Part shown: piece by piece, positions 7,217-11,731 of the stretch
Layout: each line of letters opens with the position of its first letter
How positions within the stretch are numbered: the stretch's first letter is position 1
Assembly: GCA_003542015.1 (NCBI GenBank)
Contig: DPLL01000267.1
Location: 6,770-18,500, forward strand
Source: Microcoleaceae cyanobacterium UBA9251
GTDB lineage: Bacteria > Cyanobacteriota > Cyanobacteriia > Cyanobacteriales > Microcoleaceae
Length of the DNA stretch: 11,731 nt
Direction: 5' to 3'
Notes under the pieces: model-generated
What the model saw: only the letters and a program-made list of their open reading frames with translations
Told to the model about the DNA's origin: nothing
The model's database searches: none
Position numbers and translations under genes: made by a program

Positions 7217-7357
7217 ATAGATTGGAAGAGGACAATTAGATTCAGTAAGGATGGCTAGTCCTGAAGTGAGACCTGGGTCGTAGAAGGGGCCGTTCCCCTA
7301 CCTGGAAACAGGAATTAGACACCAATCTATTTAGGGCTCTGCTTTAAATAGGTTTGG
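7217..7357 (+). ncRNA. Candidate structured small RNA (unclassified)
   Basis: A closing stem ATAGATTGG (7217-7225) / CCAATCTAT (7322-7330) encloses several hairpins: TTCAG (7241-7245) / CTGAA (7261-7265); GTA plus GGGG (7280-7289) with CCCC plus TAC (7295-7301); and CCTG-GAAA-CAGG (7301-7312), a stem capped by a GNRA tetraloop. The 3' strand of the closing stem can alternatively pair with downstream TAAATAG...TTGG (7345-7357). Multi-helix organisation around 100-140 nt fits a small RNA. 6S RNA is one possibility, but I cannot match it from memory. Orientation is assumed plus, because the neighbouring genes are plus. Confidence 0.45.
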
Positions 7358-7378
7358 ATAAGTTCTTAATAGCAGGAA

Positions 7379-7547
7379 GTTAGTCAGCTAGTTACGTCAG
7401 TGACCATCAAACAGGCTCTGGCTAACATCACATCGAGTACGGATGAGCTTTTTCCGGCTATCAACAGTAACGGGGAAATACTGCACCTCTGTTTCCCCAC
7501 TTTCCCACTTAATTCTTAGGAAGCGGCACACCCCGCCCCGCTTTCCT
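7379..7547 (+). other. Further stem-loops upstream of the PadR-family gene
   Basis: Three more stems are visible. GTTAGTCAG (7379-7387) pairs with CTGGCTAAC (7418-7426) with one G-U. GGGGAAA (7472-7478) pairs perfectly with TTTCCCC (7492-7498). AGGAAGCGG (7518-7526) pairs with CCGCTTTCCT (7538-7547) with one bulge. None is followed by a T-run, so they do not look like intrinsic terminators. They may belong to the same transcript as the 7217-7357 structure or to the 5' leader of the 7596 gene. Confidence 0.45.
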
Positions 7548-7595
7548 CTCCCGTTAACCTGACGGTATCACGAGAGTTTCCAGCGGAAAAAACAG

Positions 7596-7973
7596 ATGAA
7601 ATTTGAACATATCTATCAATTCTTTCAAGACCCCCCTCCTGTTTATCTAAACAAGGAACTAGCAGTCTGCTACATTCTCTCCGTCTTGTTGCGCGGAGAT
7701 TCCTACGGCACAGAACTGATCGGACAACTAGAGAGGGAATTCCCCATCTACCGACTTTCTGACACAGTGCTCTACAGCGCTCTCAAATTCCTCGAAGATG
7801 AAGCGGTGATCGCGGGTTACTGGAAAAAAGTAGAAGGACGTGGCCGCCCCCGCCGGATGTATCAAATCTTCCCCGATTGGCGACATCAAGCTCAAGACCT
7901 CGCTCGTCTCTGGCATGAGTACATCGGTCAGGGAAGTGGCCTTTCTGGGCGTCGCCACCGCAGTATGTTATAA
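7596..7973 (+). CDS. PadR-family transcriptional regulator, Pex-like
   Basis: This is a small winged-helix DNA-binding protein (125 aa). PadR hallmarks are all present: LLRGDSYGTELIGQLE (31-46), the recognition region YRLSDTVLYSALKFLEDE (52-69) and the wing GRGRPRRMYQI (81-91). The N-terminus (HIYQFFQDPPPVYLNKELAVCY) resembles cyanobacterial PadR proteins of the circadian-clock modifier Pex type, which in Synechococcus elongatus represses kaiA; this is from memory and only suggestive. After WHEYIGQGSG the last residues (LSGRRHRSML) look non-native, and a purine-rich tandem repeat begins four bases past the stop. The original C-terminus may therefore have been changed by repeat insertion or a frameshift. 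The DNA-binding core is complete, so the protein may still work. The leader is unusually long and structured. Confidence 0.85.
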   Translation: MKFEHIYQFFQDPPPVYLNKELAVCYILSVLLRGDSYGTELIGQLEREFPIYRLSDTVLYSALKFLEDEAVIAGYWKKVEGRGRPRRMYQIFPDWRHQAQDLARLWHEYIGQGSGLSGRRHRSML

Positions 7974-7976
7974 GTC

Positions 7977-8009
7977 GAAGGCAGAAGGAAGAAGGCAGAA
8001 GGAAGAAGG
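7977..8009. repeat. 14-bp purine-rich tandem repeat
   Basis: GAAGGCAGAAGGAA occurs twice in perfect tandem (7977-7990 and 7991-8004), followed by a partial third copy GAAGG (8005-8009). It begins four bases after the PadR-gene stop codon. Confidence 0.85.
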
Positions 8010-8022
8010 TCAACGCCAAAAA

Positions 8023-8044
8023 GGGCACGGCAGTGCCGATGCCC
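8023..8044. repeat. Interspersed GGCACGGCAGTGCC hairpin repeat, copy 1
   Basis: GGGCA-c-GGCA-g-TGCC-ga-TGCCC folds into a compact hairpin and is followed by CCTACA. Two related copies lie at 8789-8808 and 8812-8834, the last also followed by CCCTAC. This is a dispersed repeat family, probably REP-like. Confidence 0.7.
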
Positions 8045-8073
8045 CTACATCCTACGCTCTGTTACCGGGGAGC

Positions 8074-8160
8074 GGAGATGTTATCAAAGAGCGCTTTCTG
8101 CGATTTTTTGCCAGTATGCGATCGCGGGATGTTGTCGAAGAGGTGAATAGGTTTTCATAG
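8074..8160 (+). pseudogene. Possible displaced C-terminal tail of the PadR-family gene
   Basis: Downstream of the repeats, a different frame reads GDVIKERFLRFFASMRSRD, then VVEEVNRFS and a stop at 8158-8160, a well-composed protein-like tail with an internal HIP1 site (8118-8125). It has no start or ribosome-binding site of its own. It could be the original C-terminus of the 7596 gene, separated by a frameshift plus repeat insertion, or just chance coding potential. No homology was available to test this. Confidence 0.25.
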
Positions 8161-8189
8161 ACCCTCAACGATGATCCTTGGGCCTTTTT

Positions 8190-8241
8190 GTATAAATTTA
8201 TGTAAACTAAAGTAGAGAATTAAAATTACACAAATTTATAC
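8190..8241 (+). promoter_or_regulatory. Long inverted repeat directly upstream of CCB1-type start codon
   Basis: GTATAAATTT (8190-8199) and AAATTTATAC (8232-8241) are perfect complements. After one mismatch the pairing continues with TGTAA (8201-8205) and TTACA (8226-8230), so 15 of 16 positions pair around a 20-base loop. The right arm ends three bases before ATG 8245, where a ribosome-binding site would lie. It could be an operator for a dimeric regulator or an RNA hairpin limiting translation. Confidence 0.65.
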
Positions 8242-8244
8242 CTG

Positions 8245-8772
8245 ATGAATACTGCTGTTCTTCCATCAACCTTTGTGCTAACGCTGCTGTTGGCTGTAGG
8301 CTTGTTTTTCTTCATCAAGGCTTCTGTCAAAGACCGAACCGAACAAGTCAAACTCTCTTCCGACAGTGCCCAAGAGTCACTGTTAACCCAGCTACAACAG
8401 TATTTTTCCGATCGAGCTTACCGAGTTGCAGCCGTCGATGCTCCTAACTACCAAGTCACTTTTGAAGGCTTTGTGCGGCCGAGTTGGTTTTTAGCTATTT
8501 TTTTAACCATGCTGAGTGCTGGCGGTACTCTGTGCCTGGGACTGGTTTTGGCAATGCTGGTTCCCCAGAATGGTCAATTTTTTCTCGCTTTGGTACTGCT
8601 GTCCCCGCTGGCGGGAATATTTTACTGGAAAAAAGCTGGACGCTCCGAGCAAGTCTCTCTCAAACTCGAAGCTGAGTCGGGAAGCGAAACCAAGAGTTTA
8701 ATTACTGTCAGAGCTCATCGCGACGAACTAGCAGCCATGCAAAAGGCTTTGGATTTGAAACCCGTAAGTTAA
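8245..8772 (+). CDS. ccb1: CCB1-type cofactor assembly of complex C subunit B
   Basis: I recognise the cyanobacterial/chloroplast CCB1 family, part of the system that covalently attaches heme c(n) to cytochrome b6 on the stromal/cytoplasmic side during assembly of the cytochrome b6f complex in thylakoids. The 175-residue protein has an N-terminal membrane helix (about 7-24), a charged segment KASVKDRTEQVKL, a family-typical QLQQYFSDRAYRV...VTFEGFVRPS block (49-80), two further helices (about 82-105 and 110-127) ending SPLAGIFYWKKAGR, and a soluble C-terminal tail with the ITVRAHRDEL motif (153-162). The length is normal. The start at 8245 follows an unusual inverted repeat and has no clear ribosome-binding site. 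The family call is from memory of conserved sequence. Confidence 0.8.
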   Translation: MNTAVLPSTFVLTLLLAVGLFFFIKASVKDRTEQVKLSSDSAQESLLTQLQQYFSDRAYRVAAVDAPNYQVTFEGFVRPSWFLAIFLTMLSAGGTLCLGLVLAMLVPQNGQFFLALVLLSPLAGIFYWKKAGRSEQVSLKLEAESGSETKSLITVRAHRDELAAMQKALDLKPVS

Positions 8773-8788
8773 CAGTTGAGCTAGATGC

Positions 8789-8834
8789 GGTCACGGCACT
8801 GCCGATGATGAGGTCACGGCAGTGCCGTCCCTAC
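8789..8834. repeat. Interspersed GGTCACGGCAGTGCC repeat, copies 2 and 3
   Basis: GGTCACGGCACTGCCGATGA (8789-8808) is followed by a second copy at 8812-8834 (GGTCACGGCAGTGCCGT, then CCCTAC). Both match the hairpin repeat at 8023-8044. The pair lies between the CCB1-type stop and a decayed gene fragment, and may end transcripts from either side. Confidence 0.7.
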
Positions 8835-8944
8835 AGCAAAGAAGCCGATCGATAGATGCGATCAAAGAGGGTGTCATGAGTAACAATACCTATGGGTTTT
8901 CCTTTGACAAAATAAGTCACTACAAAAATGACTCCACCAGAACA
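8831..8944 (-). pseudogene. Remnant of a CBS-domain-like gene
   Basis: Reading the minus strand down to a TAG at 8831-8833 gives GGVIFVVTYFVKGKPIGIVT followed by HDTLFDRI and YRSASLL. The hydrophobic strand, the KGKPIGIVTHD turn and the helix after it resemble the second half of a CBS domain. A stop codon lies just upstream in frame and there is no start codon, so it is a fragment of fewer than 40 codons. It is stronger as protein-like sequence than the 46-codon plus-strand frame over the same DNA. Fragment identity is tentative. Confidence 0.4.
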
Positions 8945-8985
8945 AGATCAGGAAAAAGAGAAAAAGATTACTTGTTTTGGCTTGA

Positions 8986-9807
8986 TTATCTGGAAACTAT
9001 TTTATTAACTAACTGATCAATTAAGCCTGTATTGTAATATGAACTACAGATTTGAGCAATTTTATTTTCTGGATAATTACAGTTCCGAAAACTGATAATA
9101 TTGCCATAGACTGCATCAGGAGGAAAAAGGGCATCAATATCTAAATCTATGGCTTGTAAATCAAAGATTTTTTCTTGAGTTTTGGGGGCATAATCTATCA
9201 TTATACTAGAACTATAACCACATTTTCTTAAGATCTTTAATGATTCTTTAGTACCATCAAAAAACTGAGGAGACCAACCTTTATCACCTTTGCGTCTGTT
9301 GACTCCTCCTCCATATTCAAACATGATGATTGAGGGAAGTAAAGATTCTGATAATTCTGGTAATTGTTTAATTACTGAATATTCCCAACCTTCAATATCT
9401 AATTTTAAACAGGTGACTTTTTCGGCTTTAATTGTGTTCAGCAATTCAGCTAAAGTTATGGCTTGAACTTCTTTAGACTCGGTAGAAGAACCAAACCATT
9501 CAGGTGATAATGAATTAAAATTTTGATTAAATATACCTGCAAATTTACCTAAATATAATGTTTGCTTGCCATTCCGATCTGACAGGCAACTTTCCATTAA
9601 ATTAATCTTGTTATTTTGGCAAATTTGACGTAATTTTTTGACTGGTAAAGGTTCAACTGCAATAGTAGAAAAACCTAATTTGGCAAAAATTTCACAATAA
9701 AAAGCAAAGGTTCCTACTCCTACATCAAGACAAACACCTTTTTGACTAGGATCGACTATTGGGAGAATTTCGGCTAATAATGACTGACAACAGGGTTCAA
9801 CACGCAT
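8986..9807 (-). CDS. FkbM-family methyltransferase
   Basis: This is a class I SAM-dependent methyltransferase of the FkbM type, usually an O-methyltransferase acting on sugars or secondary metabolites. LDVGVGTFAFYCEIFAKLG (27-45) is motif I, AVEPLP (50-55) the acidic loop of motif II, and CLKLDIEGWEYSVIKQLPEL (133-152) the family-diagnostic motif. The length (273 aa) is normal and no disabling change is visible. It starts at ATG 9807, only 68 bases downstream of the stop codon of a second, broken FkbM gene on the same strand, so the two were once tandem. ATTATA at 9838-9843 (TATAAT on the minus strand) is a plausible -10 element, without a clear -35. The substrate cannot be told; surface glycan modification is a guess from the family. 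Confidence 0.85.
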   Translation of the reverse strand: MRVEPCCQSLLAEILPIVDPSQKGVCLDVGVGTFAFYCEIFAKLGFSTIAVEPLPVKKLRQICQNNKINLMESCLSDRNGKQTLYLGKFAGIFNQNFNSLSPEWFGSSTESKEVQAITLAELLNTIKAEKVTCLKLDIEGWEYSVIKQLPELSESLLPSIIMFEYGGGVNRRKGDKGWSPQFFDGTKESLKILRKCGYSSSIMIDYAPKTQEKIFDLQAIDLDIDALFPPDAVYGNIISFRNCNYPENKIAQICSSYYNTGLIDQLVNKIVSR

Positions 9808-9875
9808 ATTAAAGATAATGGGGATTTGGTTAATTAAATTATACTATACCAGGAGAATTGAGAGAGGAAATTGTC

Positions 9876-9950
9876 TTAAGTTTTTCTACCTACGACATTC
9901 AAATAACGCACATGACCATTTTTTGCTGGCATTTTATCTAAGTTTCCTAC
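9876..9950 (-). pseudogene. FkbM methyltransferase gene, 3' part cut off by IS
   Basis: The minus strand reads VGNLDKMPAKNGHVRYLNVV then GRKT and a stop codon at 9876-9878, starting exactly at the IS right end. It matches the usual end of FkbM-like proteins (GNLDQ...GHV.YLD...) and continues in frame with the upstream half beyond the IS (GYNY at 11268). It has no start of its own. Confidence 0.7.
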
Positions 9951-10080
9951 TTGACATACTCACCGCCCTAAAAGTGCGGTGATTCTTGACGCTTCTTTGA
10001 GGTCTGCTACCGAAATAGTCTTACGTCCCCTCTGCGTCCATTTATAGTCGTGGCAATGCCCTATCCCGACTTTGTTTATA
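9951..10080 (-). ncRNA. Predicted omega-RNA scaffold region of TnpB
   Basis: In studied IS200/IS605 elements the guide RNA scaffold is made from the 3' end of tnpB and the right end, with the guide copied from the flanking DNA. Here that places the scaffold in roughly the last 100-130 bases of the element, ending at 9951, with guide sequence starting at 9950 on the minus strand. The 5' limit is a guess; only the right-end hairpin is seen directly. Confidence 0.5.
9960..9982 (-). other. IS right-end hairpin overlapping tnpB stop codon
   Basis: TCACCGC (9960-9966) and GCGGTGA (9976-9982) form a seven-pair hairpin with a nine-base loop. It contains the tnpB stop codon and lies five bases inside the terminal TCAA. 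This is the usual position of the subterminal hairpin recognised by TnpA and of the last part of the omega-RNA scaffold. Confidence 0.7.
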
Positions 10081-11144
10081 TTTTTGGCTGCGTTTTCATC
10101 TCTATCGTGAGTTGTACCGCAGTTTAAACAGGTAATAGTTCTGACTTTGAGGTCTAATTTACCCCATCGATAGTCACATTTAGAACAGACTTGGCTGGTT
10201 GGTTCCCATCGACTAATTACCCTAAACTCCCGACTAAATTTGTCGCATTTAGCTTGACAAAGGACTCTAAATTCTCTCCATCCCTGCCTGCTAATCGCTC
10301 TGGCTAAGCGCCGATTCTTAACCATGCCCGACACATTGAGGTCTTCCAAAACAAGAACTTGGTTTTCCTTGACTATTTTGGTTGATAGTTTGTGCAAAAA
10401 GTCTTTGCGGATATCGGCAATTTGATTGTGCAACTTCGCAATTTGAATGCGGGTCTTATAACGGCGTTTTGAGTCTTTTTGTTGCCGAGCTAACCTGTGC
10501 TGCAACTTCCTGATTTTACGCTCTGATTTTGAGTATTCTGGACTTTTAACCTGGGTTCCGTCGCTGAAAGTAGCGAAGGTTTTTATACCCAAATCAATGC
10601 CCATTGAAGGATTGATGGGCTCTGAATATTGAGGTTCGACATCTACTACAAAACTTAGAAAATATCGATTTGCACAGTCCTTAATTACCGTTACCGAGCT
10701 AGGTTCTGAGGGCAATTCCCTAGACCTAATAGGACTGACCACCCCTATTTTTGCCAAGTAAACTTGAGTTCCTTTAAGGGAAAACCCAGACTTAGCAAAC
10801 TCGGCAGATTGACTGTTGGTCTTCTTCTTAAACTTAGGCGCTCCAACTTTCCCCCCTTTTCTCTTGCCCTTATGGGAATCAAAAAAGTTCTTGTAAGCCT
10901 TGGCTAGATGCCTCAAAGACTGCTGCAAAGGAACAGACGAAACATCGTTTAACCAAACTCTTTTTTCGGTCTTTTTGGTACTGGTTAATAGTGCAGATAG
11001 TTGGTTGTAGTTTGGCAGTTTGTCAGCAGATTTGCACAAAGCTAAGGCATCATTCCAGACCACTCTCACACAACCAAACAACTGAGCTAAGCTCAATCGC
11101 TGTTGGTCTGTGGGGTAGAATCTGTACTGATATCTTGCTTTCAT
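9960..11144 (-). CDS. tnpB: TnpB RNA-guided nuclease of an IS200/IS605-family element
   Basis: TnpB is the RNA-guided DNA endonuclease ancestral to Cas12; it uses an omega-RNA transcribed across the element's right end and helps the element persist. Counting from ATG 11144 (394 aa), the protein begins with the family-typical KARYQYRFYPTDQQ and a helical region (VRVVWNDALAL). The RuvC-like catalytic residues are present: Asp184 in GIDLGIKTFATF, Glu267 in VLVLEDLNVSGM and Asp349 in HDRDENAAKN. The zinc finger has Cys320, Cys323, Cys339 and Cys342. Length and motifs indicate an intact, potentially active protein. An in-frame upstream start at 11201 would lie in the element's left-end leader and lacks the family N-terminus, so 11144 is preferred. 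Its 3' end overlaps the right-end hairpin. Confidence 0.93.
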   Translation of the reverse strand: MKARYQYRFYPTDQQRLSLAQLFGCVRVVWNDALALCKSADKLPNYNQLSALLTSTKKTEKRVWLNDVSSVPLQQSLRHLAKAYKNFFDSHKGKRKGGKVGAPKFKKKTNSQSAEFAKSGFSLKGTQVYLAKIGVVSPIRSRELPSEPSSVTVIKDCANRYFLSFVVDVEPQYSEPINPSMGIDLGIKTFATFSDGTQVKSPEYSKSERKIRKLQHRLARQQKDSKRRYKTRIQIAKLHNQIADIRKDFLHKLSTKIVKENQVLVLEDLNVSGMVKNRRLARAISRQGWREFRVLCQAKCDKFSREFRVISRWEPTSQVCSKCDYRWGKLDLKVRTITCLNCGTTHDRDENAAKNINKVGIGHCHDYKWTQRGRKTISVADLKEASRITALLGR

Positions 11145-11222
11145 CGGAAAATCTGTAAGCCTCGTTTTTATTGTACAATATATTACACTGATCTGCCACA
11201 AATATCTGGGAAAAATACAATA

Positions 11223-11254
11223 CTAAAAGCCGTCCTAGAAGGACGGGGTTTTAG
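11223..11254. other. IS left-end hairpin
   Basis: CTAAAA plus CCGTCC (11223-11228, 11230-11235) pairs with GGACGG plus TTTTAG (11241-11246, 11249-11254) around the loop TAGAA, with a small unequal internal loop. It lies 13 bases inside the proposed left tip and matches the subterminal hairpin position in IS608-like elements. Confidence 0.7.
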
Positions 11255-11267
11255 ACCCAATTTTCTG

Positions 11268-11409
11268 ATAATTATAACCTAAATCGTCAAGGAATAGAAC
11301 CAGATCTCGTTGCCTGTTCATAAAGTTGATCTATGGATATTTCAATTATACAAGCTGAGGCTTTTTTTAAGGTTTCTAGTCCTCCTTTAATTACTCTATT
11401 CTCAGATCC
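11268..11409 (-). pseudogene. FkbM methyltransferase gene, central part, frameshifted and split by IS
   Basis: The minus strand reads GSENRVIKGGLETLKKASAC, then IIEISIDQLYEQATR, the region following the IDVEG(Y)E motif of FkbM proteins. It then shifts frame near 11305. The new frame reads DLVLFLDDLGYNY up to the IS left end at 11267 and continues beyond the element as VGNLDKMPAKNG (9950). The 5' half, including the SAM-binding motif, is missing beyond about 11409, where sequence becomes unrecognisable. The gene is thus broken three ways: 5' truncation, frameshift and IS insertion. Confidence 0.7.
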
Positions 11410-11637
11410 TGGCTTTCGGGTCTAAGTTGGCTGCTCGCGATCGCGCACAACAAGTCGAAAAAAATTCACTATCCTGAGAGTGCCCACTGTGACGATCGTC
11501 CCAAAGACGATCATTCTTGCTGCGATCGCTCCTTACACGCTTTTTTTCTAAGCACTTTTCGCTCTGATTTGCAGGTGGCACCCTCGAGACAATGAACATT
11601 TGCGCGCTTTGAAAGGAAAAGTTACAGAAACATTGCT
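11410..11637. other. Unassigned region with two HIP1 sites
   Basis: No recognisable gene on either strand. It contains two HIP1 octamers (11437-11444, 11522-11529) and a seven-pair inverted repeat GATCGTC (11494-11500) / GACGATC (11506-11512). An open minus-strand frame across it runs into the second IS end and is not a convincing gene. It separates the broken FkbM gene from the second IS and is probably host DNA left between insertions. Confidence 0.45.
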
Positions 11638-11731
11638 TTGACATACCTCCCCGTCTATCAAGTCCGAGGATTCCTTGACGCTTCATAGCAACGCGCTCCG
11701 CAAGCGGTAGTCTTACCGTCGCTCCACGTCC
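11638..11731 (-). mobile_element. Right end of a second IS200/IS605-family element (partial)
   Basis: TTTGACATAC at 11638 repeats the outer end of the first element (TTGACATAC at 9951), and both then have GATTC-(C)-TTGACGCTTC shortly inside (9981 onward and 11669 onward). A short CCTC/GAGG stem (11646-11670) takes the place of the right-end hairpin. The rest of the element lies outside the window. Confidence 0.7.
11658..11731 (-). CDS. tnpB: TnpB C-terminus of the second element (partial)
   Basis: The minus strand reads TWSDGKTTACGARCYEASRN then PRT and a stop at 11658-11660. The ending EASRNPRT parallels EASRITALLGR of the complete TnpB, and its position relative to the right end is the same. 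Only 23 codons are in the window; whether the full gene is intact cannot be judged. Confidence 0.6.
   Translation of the reverse strand, partial: TWSDGKTTACGARCYEASRNPRT

Larger units (their letters stand above)
7023..7595. other. Long structured non-coding region
   Basis: These 573 bases hold no credible gene on either strand. From about 7123 to 7547 they are packed with complementary arms (listed as separate entries). The first 100 bases (7023-7122) contain a segment resembling an interspersed CACTTCGACTTCGC repeat and little else. I tested from memory for rnpB, tmRNA, SRP RNA and tRNA signatures and found none. The region could encode one or more small RNAs, or a long structured leader of the PadR-family gene at 7596. 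Confidence 0.6.
9951..11267 (-). mobile_element. IS200/IS605-family element, tnpB only (IS1341-type)
   Basis: A 1317-bp element carries tnpB and no Y1 transposase tnpA, so it would need a TnpA supplied in trans. The left end (minus-strand sense) starts at 11267 after flanking ATTAT and has a hairpin at 11223-11254. The right end has a hairpin at 9960-9982 and finishes with TATGTCAA at 9951. The right-end word TATGTCAA is shared with a second copy ending at 11638, which supports the boundary. There is no target duplication, as expected for this family. It interrupts an FkbM gene; joining the flanks restores the frame GYNY-VGNLDK. Confidence 0.75.

Noticed and set aside
7023..7595. Known housekeeping RNA (rnpB, tmRNA, SRP RNA, tRNA)
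   Set aside because: None of the conserved cores I know for these RNAs is visible, so I only call an unclassified structured region.
8822..9016. Plus-strand open frame with MSNNTYGFSFDKISHY
   Set aside because: It starts in a dispersed repeat and overlaps the FkbM gene end; the opposite strand over the same bases reads as a CBS-like fragment, so this frame is likely a shadow.
11402..11686. 94-codon minus-strand open frame MKRQGILGLDRRGG...
   Set aside because: It runs across the right end of the second IS into flanking DNA; the tnpB tail in another frame explains the first part.

Overview
The window looks like the chromosome of a filamentous, Oscillatoriales-type cyanobacterium (Microcoleus/Oscillatoria-like). 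The evidence is nine copies of the cyanobacterial HIP1 octamer GCGATCGC, genes restricted to oxygenic phototrophs (a DUF751/Ycf33-type small membrane protein and a CCB1-type cytochrome b6f heme-attachment factor), and several interspersed hairpin repeats of the kind common in these genomes. The genus is inferred from general resemblance, not from a database match.

Layout. Bases 224-2038 (+) encode a class B penicillin-binding protein (PBP2-like). It converges on a minus-strand membrane-anchored protein of unknown function (2327-3133), and the ends of the two genes are separated by a large inverted-repeat block. A divergent promoter region leads to a secreted, probably Tat-exported metallophosphoesterase (3222-4157). 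After an interspersed inverted repeat comes a two-gene type II restriction-modification cassette: a Dam-like adenine methylase (4436-5308) and a PD-(D/E)XK nuclease (5320-6609), with its own consensus-like promoter. It sits in a stretch with no HIP1 site, which suggests acquisition. Next come the Ycf33-type gene (6819-7022), a 570-base non-coding stretch rich in complementary arms (probable structured RNA), a PadR-family regulator resembling the clock protein Pex (7596-7973), and the CCB1-type gene (8245-8772), which has a 15-of-16-bp inverted repeat directly before its start codon.

The right part (8800-11731) is an accessory, decaying region on the minus strand. It holds a short CBS-domain-like gene remnant, one intact FkbM methyltransferase, and a second FkbM gene that is frameshifted and split by an IS200/IS605-family element. 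That element (9951-11267) carries only tnpB, with complete RuvC and zinc-finger motifs. The two halves of the broken FkbM gene can be read across the insertion, which fixes the element's ends, the empty target site, and the predicted TAM and guide of the TnpB omega-RNA system. The right end of a second, similar element, with the last codons of its tnpB, lies at the window edge.

I found no tRNA, rRNA or CRISPR array. The observations I would follow first are the structured RNA region (7123-7547) with its mutually exclusive stems, the exact IS/FkbM junction, and the restriction-modification pair.
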